A stretch of DNA of 64,000 bases from Bacteroides intestinalis DSM 17393 (GTDB lineage: Bacteria; Bacteroidota; Bacteroidia; Bacteroidales; Bacteroidaceae), in contig NZ_ABJL02000007.1 of the NCBI RefSeq assembly GCF_000172175.1, positions 744,001 to 808,000 of the forward strand, in the 5' to 3' direction. A program made the translations under genes and the position numbers. Positions 19,499-26,640 of the stretch are shown one piece after another. The notes under the pieces were generated by a model. That model did no database searches. It was not told the origin of the DNA and saw nothing but the letters and a program-made list of their open reading frames with translations. Position 1 is the stretch's first letter; each line of letters begins with the position of its first letter.

Positions 19499-19943
19499 AT
19501 ATTTCTCCTTTTTGTTTTTTTTGTCCTTCTACCACCCACCTATATCCTACCTGGTATCGTTTTTGTTTTACCAGCGCTTCTCTCCACTCGTCGGCATTCA
19601 GGTTCATTTCCTTGGAAAGCATAACAACCTCCATATCCGTTGTTCCTTTGATGTTGTGTGTGGAGGTGCCTTTATGGATGGCACCGTTATGCTTGATGTA
19701 GAGGCATTGCTGTCCATTTTCAATGGAAATGCCCTCTGTGCACGTCGCGTCTTCCAGGCGGACATCGATGTCGGAATTAATCTGCTTGCGTATCCGGGTG
19801 GGGATAAAGCCTAACAGCTTGATATAATCAGGGTCTATCTGAAGGATATGTTTGGCTACAGATATCTCCTCTTGATAGGCAAGATCAATGAAGACATCGT
19901 TTGTTATTGTTTGTTCATTGTCTGTTATCTTTATGCGTCCCAT
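19410..19943 (-). CDS. N-terminal part of the frameshifted actin-like ATPase
   Basis: 177 aa as read. Only about the first 145 residues look authentic; the tail after the A8 run runs in the wrong frame over the next gene. Residues 100-140 (SKEMNLNADEWREAL...RYQVGYRW) parallel the 1140-aa paralogue (DPEAI.SDILEA.GKLKVSVDF). After the run the other frame continues that alignment (YVLHKDYIFNVAF against QIVKEYTAIIYC). Deleting one A (A8 to A7) joins the two frames into a protein of about 1200 aa, close to the 1140-aa paralogue. No known domain; probably beta-rich. It lies 31 bp after the 429-aa gene. Confidence 0.7.
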   Translation of the reverse strand: MGRIKITDNEQTITNDVFIDLAYQEEISVAKHILQIDPDYIKLLGFIPTRIRKQINSDIDVRLEDATCTEGISIENGQQCLYIKHNGAIHKGTSTHNIKGTTDMEVVMLSKEMNLNADEWREALVKQKRYQVGYRWVVEGQKKQKGEICAAQRLYLQCRLQKPLQETGSGDTTQQGI

Positions 19944-19974
19944 GATTATTACGTTTTTAGGTTGATAAAATGAA

Positions 19975-21264
19975 TCATTTAAGGTGAATATGCTTTTCGT
20001 CGAAGAAGCGTTGATTGTACTGCTTGCTGATGTTTACAACGGCTATGCAAAAGAATATGATGCACAGGAGGGCCACTCCGATGCATCGCCATATCAACGC
20101 TGCTTTCTCCTGGTCGTCATCGCAAAAGAACCAGAGGAAAGGCATAGCCTTGAATACGGATGCCGTTTCTTCAAATTCTATCTTTAACTGTCGCACTAAG
20201 CCGCGCGAGGCATGCGTTTCGTCACCGTATGCACTCATCACCATAGAGTCGTAAAACCCGTCTTTAATATTTACCCACGACTGCAACTGTAGGGATGTGT
20301 TTACCGGTATGGTAGATTCTTTGATATGGAAGAAAGCTTTTCCGTCCGGCATTAATGTGACGGAATCCACCGCTCCCTTTTCATTTTGCAGGGTGACGAC
20401 TGTCTTCCGTACTTTATAATTAGGATGGTTTCTGTCCTGACATTCAAATTCAATCTCGTATCCACCTTTAGCCACCCGTTTGGCCTTGACTGCCGAAGGA
20501 TATTCCAGGGCCGTCTCTATGGTGAAATAGCGTTGTAGCGGAAGGATTTCGAAGACAATGGCGGATAAGAGCTTTCCCCGTTCGGTGCAGTCATACTTTT
20601 GGATGTACTTGAATTGATAGTTCTCTTGGATATTGGAACAAAGTTCCATTATGGAATTTACATCCAGCTTTTTTGTTTTGTCTTGGCATGCGTTTACGTC
20701 TTTTACTTCCTTATCGCTATTATTGCCGTTATAGTGGTCGTCCGTCACCATGACTAAGAAGGTGCGGTTGTTGAGGGCTGTTGCCTCGTCGCTGCCTAAT
20801 GCTAATAAGGAATAAGGGCGGCTTAATGAAAGCATGGAAAACGAATCGCTCTTTTTTATCCCTTGGGTGGCAAGATAGTTCCACTGCGTATGCAGAATTG
20901 CGTTCCGCATTTCATCCTTATCGGGCGTGCTGTATTTCAGTTGCTTGCCGTTTGGGGTGGACAGAACCGTTACAAATTTGTCCATATCCTCTGCTGCTCC
21001 CAAGCTGAAACTGATGGCGCTGAAAAGGTCTCCGTCTCTGAAGTACGGTGGAATTTGGGAATCTCCATCCAGCAATATACGGTTTAATTGTCTCAGTATC
21101 TTGGGATTTTGGGCTGCAGGTACATTTAGGGATGAGTTTATATTGTAGCCTGCATTGTCGAACGCCAATATCACATGGTGCCTTATCTTGGAGTCAAGCT
21201 GTGCAAATAAGAGGCAGGGTAATAGAAATACCCATAGCATGAGAATGTTTTTTATGTATTTCAT
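19975..21264 (-). CDS. Periplasmic protein with signal peptide, vWA-like region and C-terminal TM anchor
   Basis: 429 aa, first gene of the operon. A signal peptide spans residues 1-21 (LLPCLLFAQ). Residues 28-190 could be a von Willebrand A-like fold: the strand HHVILAFDNAG near 29 and TFLVMVTDDHYNG near 168 resemble the beta-1 and MIDAS-region strands, though a full DxSxS motif is not present. Residues 250-370 are beta-rich. A TM helix at about 389-412 and a short basic tail place the C-terminus in the cytoplasm. It may sense or bind the cell wall or a partner in the periplasm for the operon's synthase (inference). The vWA call is tentative. Confidence 0.75.
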   Translation of the reverse strand: MKYIKNILMLWVFLLPCLLFAQLDSKIRHHVILAFDNAGYNINSSLNVPAAQNPKILRQLNRILLDGDSQIPPYFRDGDLFSAISFSLGAAEDMDKFVTVLSTPNGKQLKYSTPDKDEMRNAILHTQWNYLATQGIKKSDSFSMLSLSRPYSLLALGSDEATALNNRTFLVMVTDDHYNGNNSDKEVKDVNACQDKTKKLDVNSIMELCSNIQENYQFKYIQKYDCTERGKLLSAIVFEILPLQRYFTIETALEYPSAVKAKRVAKGGYEIEFECQDRNHPNYKVRKTVVTLQNEKGAVDSVTLMPDGKAFFHIKESTIPVNTSLQLQSWVNIKDGFYDSMVMSAYGDETHASRGLVRQLKIEFEETASVFKAMPFLWFFCDDDQEKAALIWRCIGVALLCIIFFCIAVVNISKQYNQRFFDEKHIHLK

Positions 21265-21597
21265 CGTTTTTAGATATAATAATGGCTGTAAGCTATGCCC
21301 ACCGTCCTGGATATATATTACTAAGCCAAAGGAAATATAAAGAATGTTATTCGCAAAAATAGGTAAAATGTTTACTTAAAACAAGGAAAAGTTATTCTTT
21401 TTGAAGAATAATTTAATGATTAGTAGTCTGAAAACGTAGTGCGTTATGTGTACTATCGGTGATTATTCAACAATGATAAATCGATGGACAAATCAATAGT
21501 CTTGAAATGTGTCTTGTTGCTTCTTTCTCGAAATATTTTGTTTTTTTTCTGCAACCAAAGTTCATCCTTTTGCGTCTAATAAGAAAAAAGAAGAGCT
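21265..21597. other. Divergent intergenic region
   Basis: 333 bp, AT-rich, between the minus-strand 21-kb operon and the plus-strand 120-aa gene. It holds the operon promoter listed separately. Towards the plus-strand gene there is CGAAATATTTTG about 60 bp before the ATG, one base short of the TAnnTTTG consensus, which may be that gene's -7 region. Nothing else was seen. Confidence 0.5.
21354..21384 (-). promoter_or_regulatory. Predicted Bacteroides-type promoter of the actin-like/SEDS-PBP operon
   Basis: On the minus strand a -7 box TATTTTTG (21361-21354, consensus TAnnTTTG) is preceded, 20 bp away, by TTG (21384-21382) as -33 element. Transcription would start about 7 bp further, leaving a leader of about 80 bases before the ATG at 21264. 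No other such pair appears between this point and the left edge in the gaps I inspected. Confidence 0.5.
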
Positions 21598-21960
21598 ATG
21601 AAACTAAATTTTTCCATGGATGAAATCCGTATTAAAGTAGAAGAGTATATAAAGAAAGGTGGCCGTGCTACCGGTCGTCCCTTACTGGCAGTCTATTATG
21701 TGATGACTGCTGATACGACTCCCGAAAGTGAACGAACCAATATCATGATTGCTTTGGTAGCGATTGTGTTCCCTACAAGCATAGAAGATATTCTGGGGCA
21801 ACTCTTCATGGTAGGAAAGGGGGGTGCTGCCGTTTATGCCTATAAGAAAGTGAAGAAGTATATTACGCCTCAGATAAAAGATAAGGTGGAGGCTAAACTG
21901 GACGAATGGTTCCATGATAATGTGGCGGAGGTGGAGCCGCTATATCTGGAATCGAAATAA
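21598..21960 (+). CDS. DUF1232-like (YkvA-type) small protein
   Basis: 120 aa. The centre (TTPESERTNIMIALVAIVFPTSIEDILGQ) follows the pattern of DUF1232/YkvA proteins, in which a 'TP...K..I..AL.Y.I.P.DLIPD' segment forms a short membrane-associated hairpin. Here the usual DLIPD is replaced by SIEDILG, so the match is loose. A second helical stretch with a conserved-looking KKVKKYITPQIKDKVEAKL tail follows. Preceded by GAAGAG as ribosome-binding site 4 bases before the ATG. Single-gene unit ended by the hairpin at 22009-22030. Function unknown. Confidence 0.65.
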   Translation: MKLNFSMDEIRIKVEEYIKKGGRATGRPLLAVYYVMTADTTPESERTNIMIALVAIVFPTSIEDILGQLFMVGKGGAAVYAYKKVKKYITPQIKDKVEAKLDEWFHDNVAEVEPLYLESK

Positions 21961-21999
21961 GAGCTACAGATTCATAATTTGTATGTCATACATAAAAAA

Positions 22000-22030
22000 T
22001 AAAGGTTGCAACTTCTATCAATTGCAACCT
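22000..22030 (-). terminator. Intrinsic terminator, ancestral 3' flank of the tRNA-Met gene
   Basis: Perfect 10-bp inverted repeat AAGGTTGCAA / TTGCAACCTT with a 10-base loop. On the minus strand it is followed by TTTATTTTTT, so it ends transcription coming from the right, that is from the tRNA 3' remnant. It is probably the original tRNA-Met terminator, displaced when the island inserted. It may also stop the 120-aa gene. Confidence 0.7.
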
Positions 22031-22039
22031 TATTCTTGG

Positions 22040-22085
22040 TGTGGACCAGCCTGGGCTTGAACCAGGGACCTCCAGATTATGAGTC
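22040..22085 (-). repeat. Left attachment site (attL): 46-bp copy of the tRNA-Met 3' half
   Basis: 46 bases identical to 37952-37997, where they form the 3' part of an intact tRNA-Met gene (anticodon stem through acceptor end). Here the sequence departs from the tRNA immediately after the anticodon region (GAGTCGCAAA instead of GAGTCTGTTG), so no tRNA can be made. Direct repeats of a tRNA 3' end around an integrase-bearing segment are the standard trace of tyrosine-integrase insertion. It marks the left edge of a 15.9-kb island. Confidence 0.9.
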
Positions 22086-22211
22086 GCAAATATTTGATTT
22101 TCAGATATTTGTATTCTATTTCTTTTCATATCCATACCTCTTGATTTCCAAGCCCAAAGATAATATTTCCTTTTCAAATAATATCCCTTATTTTCTTCTA
22201 TTTTCCTGAGA

Positions 22212-22231
22212 TGTGTGCAAATTGTGTGCAA
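22212..22231 (+). repeat. Left internal terminal repeat, possible integrase arm/Xis site
   Basis: TGTGTGCAAATTGTGTGCAA, itself two direct copies of a TGTGTGCAA half-site 11 bp apart, 127 bp inside the left att repeat. The same 20 bases in the same orientation occur 74 bp inside the right att repeat at 37859-37878. Position at both ends fits arm-type binding sites of a tyrosine integrase or its directionality factor; that role is inferred. Confidence 0.6.
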
Positions 22232-22242
22232 TCAGATTTACT

Positions 22243-23121
22243 TCAAACATAGTTCATGAAATCATAGTCATCTTTGCTAACTTTACTTTTTATAATATTT
22301 TGTGCCTCTATAAAGTCATCTCCATAGTACTGCTTACGTTTTGCTATTTCAGTAGGTTCTAAATTTAAATCTAATAAATCTTCCCATCGGTAATCATTTA
22401 ATCTATGACTGAGAATGTTGACACTGCATTTTCCAGTAATTAAATCAAAGAACTCATCTTCTGAAACTACTTTCCCATGAGTAAATGTATGGAAACGATT
22501 TAGGAAAAGCATAGTCTTATATAATGATACTAATTGATTTTGTCCAGTTCCACCTATTCCATTACTGCTCAAATGCCAATTACTTTCACAATGGATTATA
22601 CGAAAATCATAATGAGTTTTTTGATAAGCTATTGCTGTAAAATGTTCTTTGACATCAGCGGTGAAAATATAAACAGTTTTAGGCTTGTATTCTTTATATA
22701 TTTGGATTGCATTCTCTGCCCAAGTATAGGTAAGGCAGTGTTTGTGGAAAGGTGTATTACATCCTGTTTTTAACCAATCTAAATCGATCTCATACTTCTC
22801 TGCAAAGCATGATAACATGCTTGATGATGGCATAATACTCCCATTTATGATGTCCTCGATTAATGAAATGCTCTCTATTGATAAATCTTCAGCAATTGAA
22901 GCCCCATTAAGCATTGGATCTCTTTTGTTTACATTAAGAAGTTTTATTGCTTCAAGTATTCTTGTATTATATTCAGGGATAGATTGTTTTGTTGATTTAT
23001 CTATTTCCAGTGTTTCATTTAGTATAGAGATAGGCAATGCAATTTTTTTATTGTTATCTTTCTTTTTGAATATCTCTAAAAGAAATCCTGAAATCAAATT
23101 TGAGAAGATTGTTTCTAACAT
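22243..23121 (-). CDS. Hypothetical protein with XRE-like helical segment, last gene of KAP operon
   Basis: 292 aa. An N-terminal hydrophobic stretch (LETIFSNLISGFLLEIF) is followed by a charged linker. Around residues 85-125 a segment ends FAEKYEIDLDWLKTGCNTPF, which resembles the last helix and 'LDWL.tG' tail of XRE-type DNA-binding proteins. The remaining 165 residues are unassigned (contain YIFTADVKEHFTAIAY and HLSSNGIGGTGQNQL). It follows the KAP NTPase gene by 58 bp on the same strand and is likely its effector or partner. No function can be named. Confidence 0.7.
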   Translation of the reverse strand: MLETIFSNLISGFLLEIFKKKDNNKKIALPISILNETLEIDKSTKQSIPEYNTRILEAIKLLNVNKRDPMLNGASIAEDLSIESISLIEDIINGSIMPSSSMLSCFAEKYEIDLDWLKTGCNTPFHKHCLTYTWAENAIQIYKEYKPKTVYIFTADVKEHFTAIAYQKTHYDFRIIHCESNWHLSSNGIGGTGQNQLVSLYKTMLFLNRFHTFTHGKVVSEDEFFDLITGKCSVNILSHRLNDYRWEDLLDLNLEPTEIAKRKQYYGDDFIEAQNIIKSKVSKDDYDFMNYV

Positions 23122-23179
23122 AGGTGCCTTAATTATGATTGATTTTCAATATGGGATTGATAATTCATATATGATTGGA

Positions 23180-24562
23180 TTACGAAATTAGTCTGCTATA
23201 TAATTCTATTTTATTCAATAAATGTTTGAGTATATTATTCCCTCTATATTCTCCGTCACAATATCTCACATAGCTTCTTAATTCTTCAATTTTGATTTTT
23301 GTAGAAAATAAGGGATTTTGCTCTTCATTCAGTAAAACAATTTTTTCTGTTCTTTCATATTCGTTACAGTAGGTCATGTAAAATACGAGTAATTCCACTA
23401 TTAAAAAGTTGTTTGTTGAGTTGCTAGAAGTTACATTAATTGTGGTTTCAAGAAATGTTACTAATTCTTGGATGTCAAATTGCTTAGATTTAATCTTATT
23501 ATATATAACCGTTTTATGATTTCTAACATAAACTAAAAAGAAGAATAAAGGCGGAGTAACATATTCTTGATATTCGAAAGATTTAAGAGCTATTCTTGAA
23601 TGAGCAAATAACTTTTCCAGTTGGCGTAATGTCAGTTTTGACGCATTAGCAAGCATTGCTGCAAATTTTATAAATTCTTCATCTTCTGATTTATTACGAA
23701 AAGAATCTAATCTGTTTTGATTGTTGAAAAAGTTCTTGAAATCAAAGTAGTCATATAAATATTCACAGAATACTTTCGGGTCAGGCTCAGGGAGTCTATA
23801 CTCTAAATCTATAAATCGCAGTAAATAATCTTCGCTATCAATACTTTCGCTACCATAGAATCCTTTAATAGAATTACACATTTGTGATTTATCTATTGAT
23901 AAAATAAAAACAATTCCATTTACAGAGAAAAAGTGTTTTACTTTCTCTAATACTTCAACAGCATAACTTGGACGACATCGATCTAATTCATCTATAATAA
24001 ATACTATAGGCTTATCAGGACTTTCAGCTTTAACATATTCTGTTAGTAATTCCTTAAATTCATCAATACCTTTCTTCCTTTTGCAATATTCTTCTATTTC
24101 TTTCTCTAAAATTTCGGTTGTTGCTGATAAAGCATTTTCTATAGTTTCCGTTACTATTTCGTTATCTATATAATGGTTAGCTATTGCTTTTCCTAACGAA
24201 GGAATTATATTTCTCGTTACAGTAGCAGTAGTTTTTAAAATCTTATTAAATATCCTTTCATCATTCTTGTATAGTAATTTTTTTAATTCTCCAAGGATCG
24301 CTACAGAAGGATCAGTTAATAAATCATTTTCCCATGCATTGAAATAGAGGGTTTTATAATCATTGTTTTTTAGTTGCTGCTCCCACATTTTTACGAATGT
24401 AGTTTTCCCGCTTCCCCATTGTCCGTTGATGCTCAAAACAAATCCTTCTCTGTAAGAACTAATAATATCGGATAATATTGATGCATATATTTGACGGTTT
24501 AATTTGCAATTTTCAAATGGGTTTTCCTTTGAAATAATTATGTCATCGTGCTTTATTGTCAT
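23180..24562 (-). CDS. KAP-family P-loop NTPase
   Basis: 460 aa. Walker A is INGQWGSGKTTFVKMW near residue 47. Walker B is KPIVFIIDELDRCRPSYAVE near 184, followed by the typical KAP sequence (VLEKVKHFF...IVFILSIDKSQM). These together identify the KAP P-loop NTPase family, whose bacterial members are often found in anti-phage defence islands. The usual KAP TM insertion between the Walker motifs is not obvious; the segment 100-160 is charged and helical. It is 27 bp downstream of the PIN gene and in the same operon as an XRE repressor and ImmA peptidase. Role in defence is inferred from family and context. Confidence 0.85.
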   Translation of the reverse strand: MTIKHDDIIISKENPFENCKLNRQIYASILSDIISSYREGFVLSINGQWGSGKTTFVKMWEQQLKNNDYKTLYFNAWENDLLTDPSVAILGELKKLLYKNDERIFNKILKTTATVTRNIIPSLGKAIANHYIDNEIVTETIENALSATTEILEKEIEEYCKRKKGIDEFKELLTEYVKAESPDKPIVFIIDELDRCRPSYAVEVLEKVKHFFSVNGIVFILSIDKSQMCNSIKGFYGSESIDSEDYLLRFIDLEYRLPEPDPKVFCEYLYDYFDFKNFFNNQNRLDSFRNKSEDEEFIKFAAMLANASKLTLRQLEKLFAHSRIALKSFEYQEYVTPPLFFFLVYVRNHKTVIYNKIKSKQFDIQELVTFLETTINVTSSNSTNNFLIVELLVFYMTYCNEYERTEKIVLLNEEQNPLFSTKIKIEELRSYVRYCDGEYRGNNILKHLLNKIELYSRLIS

Positions 24563-24589
24563 ACTTAATTGCTTTTATTCGTGCGCAAT

Positions 24590-25114
24590 TTAGATTTGCA
24601 CACTGCATATATATTGAGTTATATCAATGATAGGAAGTTTACTTCCTGCATCATTCACAGCCTGCATAAATTCAGTACATTCTTGTTGCGTCATTTTCTT
24701 CCTGCAATAAGCATAATACAGAAAGTCAAGGGTTGTCAGATAAGTGATATTGTTTTGGGAACAATATTCTTTTATGTCTCTTAAATTGCTACTCCCTAAT
24801 ACATCTTGGTTATCTCTGCAATAAATCATACACGCACTTTCCCCTTGTCCCAATCTACGTTGCAACGAGAAATACTCTTTCATAGATTCTCCTTTGGGAG
24901 AAAATATCTCTTTTCTTAATTTAGAAAAGTAGCAGAGATAATTATCTATGAAACCTCTTGTTTTAGAGTTCTTTGAAACTTCATTGTAAACCACGTCTAA
25001 TATTATATATTCATATTCGGGGAATATATTAGGCAATAGTGAAAAGTTACCCGCTTCTATAAAATGGATAATTACATCAGCATCGAGTACTATTTTCGTT
25101 TTCTTGTGTTCCAT
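24590..25114 (-). CDS. PIN-domain protein (putative nuclease/toxin)
   Basis: 174 aa. An N-terminal strand with acidic residue (IVLDADVIIHFIEAG), a second acidic site in LDVVYNEV, the helix GQGESACMIYCRDN, and a distal SSNLRDIKEYC...TTLDFL follow the order of acidic metal-binding residues in PIN RNases. It overlaps the ImmA gene by 38 bp, so translation is coupled. XRE plus COG2856 peptidase plus PIN is a combination previously proposed as a three-part toxin-antitoxin type. Whether this protein cuts RNA is untested; the motif reading is by eye. Confidence 0.75.
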   Translation of the reverse strand: MEHKKTKIVLDADVIIHFIEAGNFSLLPNIFPEYEYIILDVVYNEVSKNSKTRGFIDNYLCYFSKLRKEIFSPKGESMKEYFSLQRRLGQGESACMIYCRDNQDVLGSSNLRDIKEYCSQNNITYLTTLDFLYYAYCRKKMTQQECTEFMQAVNDAGSKLPIIDITQYICSVQI

Positions 25115-25811
25115 TGATACTTATTTTACTGAGTAGCTCCATATAATGGCTTTCTGAAATTTTTTCTTTATCGAATAAATTACGTGCCTTCTCTCCAAAA
25201 TCACCGATAACCAACCCCTCATTTGCAGCTTCGTATAGAGCTGTATCATATCCGAAACATCTTGCAGAGTGTTTTACTCCTATTTCGGAAAGTTGGGTAC
25301 GCGTGTTTTCTGATATGAGGCCAATATTTAATAATCGATATAACAGAGCCGAACGAGAGACAGAAAAATAGTGTTCAAGTTTTAAAATCGTTGCTATGGA
25401 AATGTTTCTAGTATTTAGTTCTGTTTCAGGTATTAACTGACAAATTCCGGCTTCCGGCATTAATAAGGAGGAGGCAAACATATCCGCATTCTGCTCTACT
25501 TTATTTTTACTGTATCCCGGGTTGCATTTATGCGGTGTCGGTTTTTCTTCTATAAATAAGTGATATAACTCGTGGGCAATTGTAAAATGCTGTCTTCCTC
25601 GCGGCTGATTAGAATTGATGAGCATGAAACGGTGTCCGGAATTATCCTTTAAACACATACCTGAAAAATTCTCAGACAGGGGTCTGAAAATTGTAAGTAC
25701 ATTCAGTTTTAGGAGCAGGCTTTTCAATGTAATAGGCTCGGATGAACTAAGCCCATTATCTGTACGAAACTCTGATACTTGTCTTTCTATAATAAATTTA
25801 TTCAGCTTCAT
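25077..25811 (-). CDS. ImmA/IrrE-family metallopeptidase
   Basis: 244 aa. The zinc-binding HExxH signature occurs as FTIAHELYHLFIEE near residue 80, and EQNADMFASSLLMP about 30 residues later supplies the third ligand, as in ImmA/IrrE (COG2856) peptidases. These enzymes cleave XRE-type repressors. The gene overlaps the XRE gene by 14 bp and the PIN gene by 38 bp. Because the integrase is divergently encoded just beyond the XRE gene, an ImmR/ImmA-like switch controlling island excision is plausible, alongside a role in a toxin-antitoxin module (inference). Confidence 0.88.
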   Translation of the reverse strand: MKLNKFIIERQVSEFRTDNGLSSSEPITLKSLLLKLNVLTIFRPLSENFSGMCLKDNSGHRFMLINSNQPRGRQHFTIAHELYHLFIEEKPTPHKCNPGYSKNKVEQNADMFASSLLMPEAGICQLIPETELNTRNISIATILKLEHYFSVSRSALLYRLLNIGLISENTRTQLSEIGVKHSARCFGYDTALYEAANEGLVIGDFGEKARNLFDKEKISESHYMELLSKISINGTQENENSTRC

Positions 25812-26151
25812 TTTGGGCTATTCGTTCCATTTTTAGGTATGATTTCACAATATCCTTGAAATTTGCTATTTCTTTCAAATCACCGTCTTCTAAATCGGAA
25901 ATTCTAAAAGCGGTGGCCATAATTTCATTATCAGCTTGAATATTATCTTCAAACAGAATAAAAGGTTCACAACCAAATAGATTTGAAAGCCGTTCTAAAA
26001 TATCGTACGGAACTTCTCTTGTTCCTCCTTCATAATTGCTATATGCAGAACGTTCTATCCCAATGGATTTAGCTATCTGTTCTTGTGTAAAACCGGATAA
26101 CTCTCTAATTTTCTTTAGATTTTCTCCAATAATTTGATTAATCGTTTTCAT
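25798..26151 (-). CDS. XRE-family HTH repressor
   Basis: 117 aa. Residues 8-62 form a Cro/CI-type helix-turn-helix (GENLKKIRELSGFTQEQIA, IGIERSAYSNYEGG). The C-terminal half is acidic and is probably the dimerisation part or the target of the neighbouring ImmA peptidase. First gene of a five-gene operon. Its promoter (26176-26207) is flanked by a perfect inverted repeat TGTGGCAA/TTGCCACA, the likely autoregulatory operator. Confidence 0.9.
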   Translation of the reverse strand: MKTINQIIGENLKKIRELSGFTQEQIAKSIGIERSAYSNYEGGTREVPYDILERLSNLFGCEPFILFEDNIQADNEIMATAFRISDLEDGDLKEIANFKDIVKSYLKMERIAQNEAE

Positions 26152-26170
26152 GAGTGTCTCCTATAATTTC

Positions 26171-26217
26171 TGTGGCAAAATTACCTATAATTTGTTGTAT
26201 ATACAAATATTGCCACA
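26171..26217 (-). promoter_or_regulatory. Promoter and operator of the XRE/ImmA/PIN/KAP operon
   Basis: On the minus strand TTTG (26207-26204), 20 bp spacer, TAATTTTG (26183-26176): an exact Bacteroides TTTG/TAnnTTTG promoter 25 bp before the XRE ATG. Perfect 8-bp inverted repeats TGTGGCAA (26171-26178) and TTGCCACA (26210-26217) flank it, one overlapping the -7 box and the other just upstream of the -33 box. This is the geometry expected for repression by a dimeric XRE protein. Confidence 0.7.
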
Positions 26218-26640
26218 AAAAGTTTACCTATTTATAGTTATTTAGATTACATTTTTTGAAATATTTTACAGTAATCGTTATTCGCTATATAGATGTTTGA
26301 TTCTCTTTTTATAAGAGTATTGTATATTAACAAATGGAATTATCTGTATCTATTGGTTATAAGATATTTAATATTTTTTATTATTTAGTTTTATACGGTT
26401 TTTCGACACTTTCTTATGATTATTGAGAGAGCTTTGTCTTCTTGTAGCTGTAGTATATTGTTGTATTACAGTTGTTTATAGTCTTATACTGTCCTTTCTA
26501 TTGTCTTTTACCCGTTTGAAATTAATGTCTAAACTACTCAAAACCAATATTCAAAAGGCTTCAAAACGTTTATATTTCCATTCAAATGAGGATATATAGA
26601 CTATCGTAAGTAATTCCGCTTGCGGGTAATCACTAAAACC
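26218..26640. other. AT-rich intergenic region upstream of the integrase
   Basis: About 420 bp, very AT-rich, between the XRE operator and the integrase ATG. No open frame of note and no exact TAnnTTTG promoter on the plus strand. Because it lies between the repressor gene and the integrase gene, any integrase promoter here could be controlled by the XRE protein, but no second copy of TGTGGCAA was seen. Confidence 0.4.

Noticed and set aside
19505..19530. Classical -1 ribosomal frameshift at the A8 run
   Set aside because: The downstream frame is +1 (equivalent to -2), not -1, relative to the upstream frame; slippage that deletes one A, re-initiation or mutation fits better.
22040..22085. 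A second tRNA-Met gene
   Set aside because: Only the 3' 46 bases are present; the 5' half and D arm are missing, so it is an attachment-site copy.
22006..22231. Small overlapping frames on both strands across the attL region
   Set aside because: They cross the tRNA remnant, the terminator and the internal repeat, have no ribosome-binding site and no recognisable protein character.
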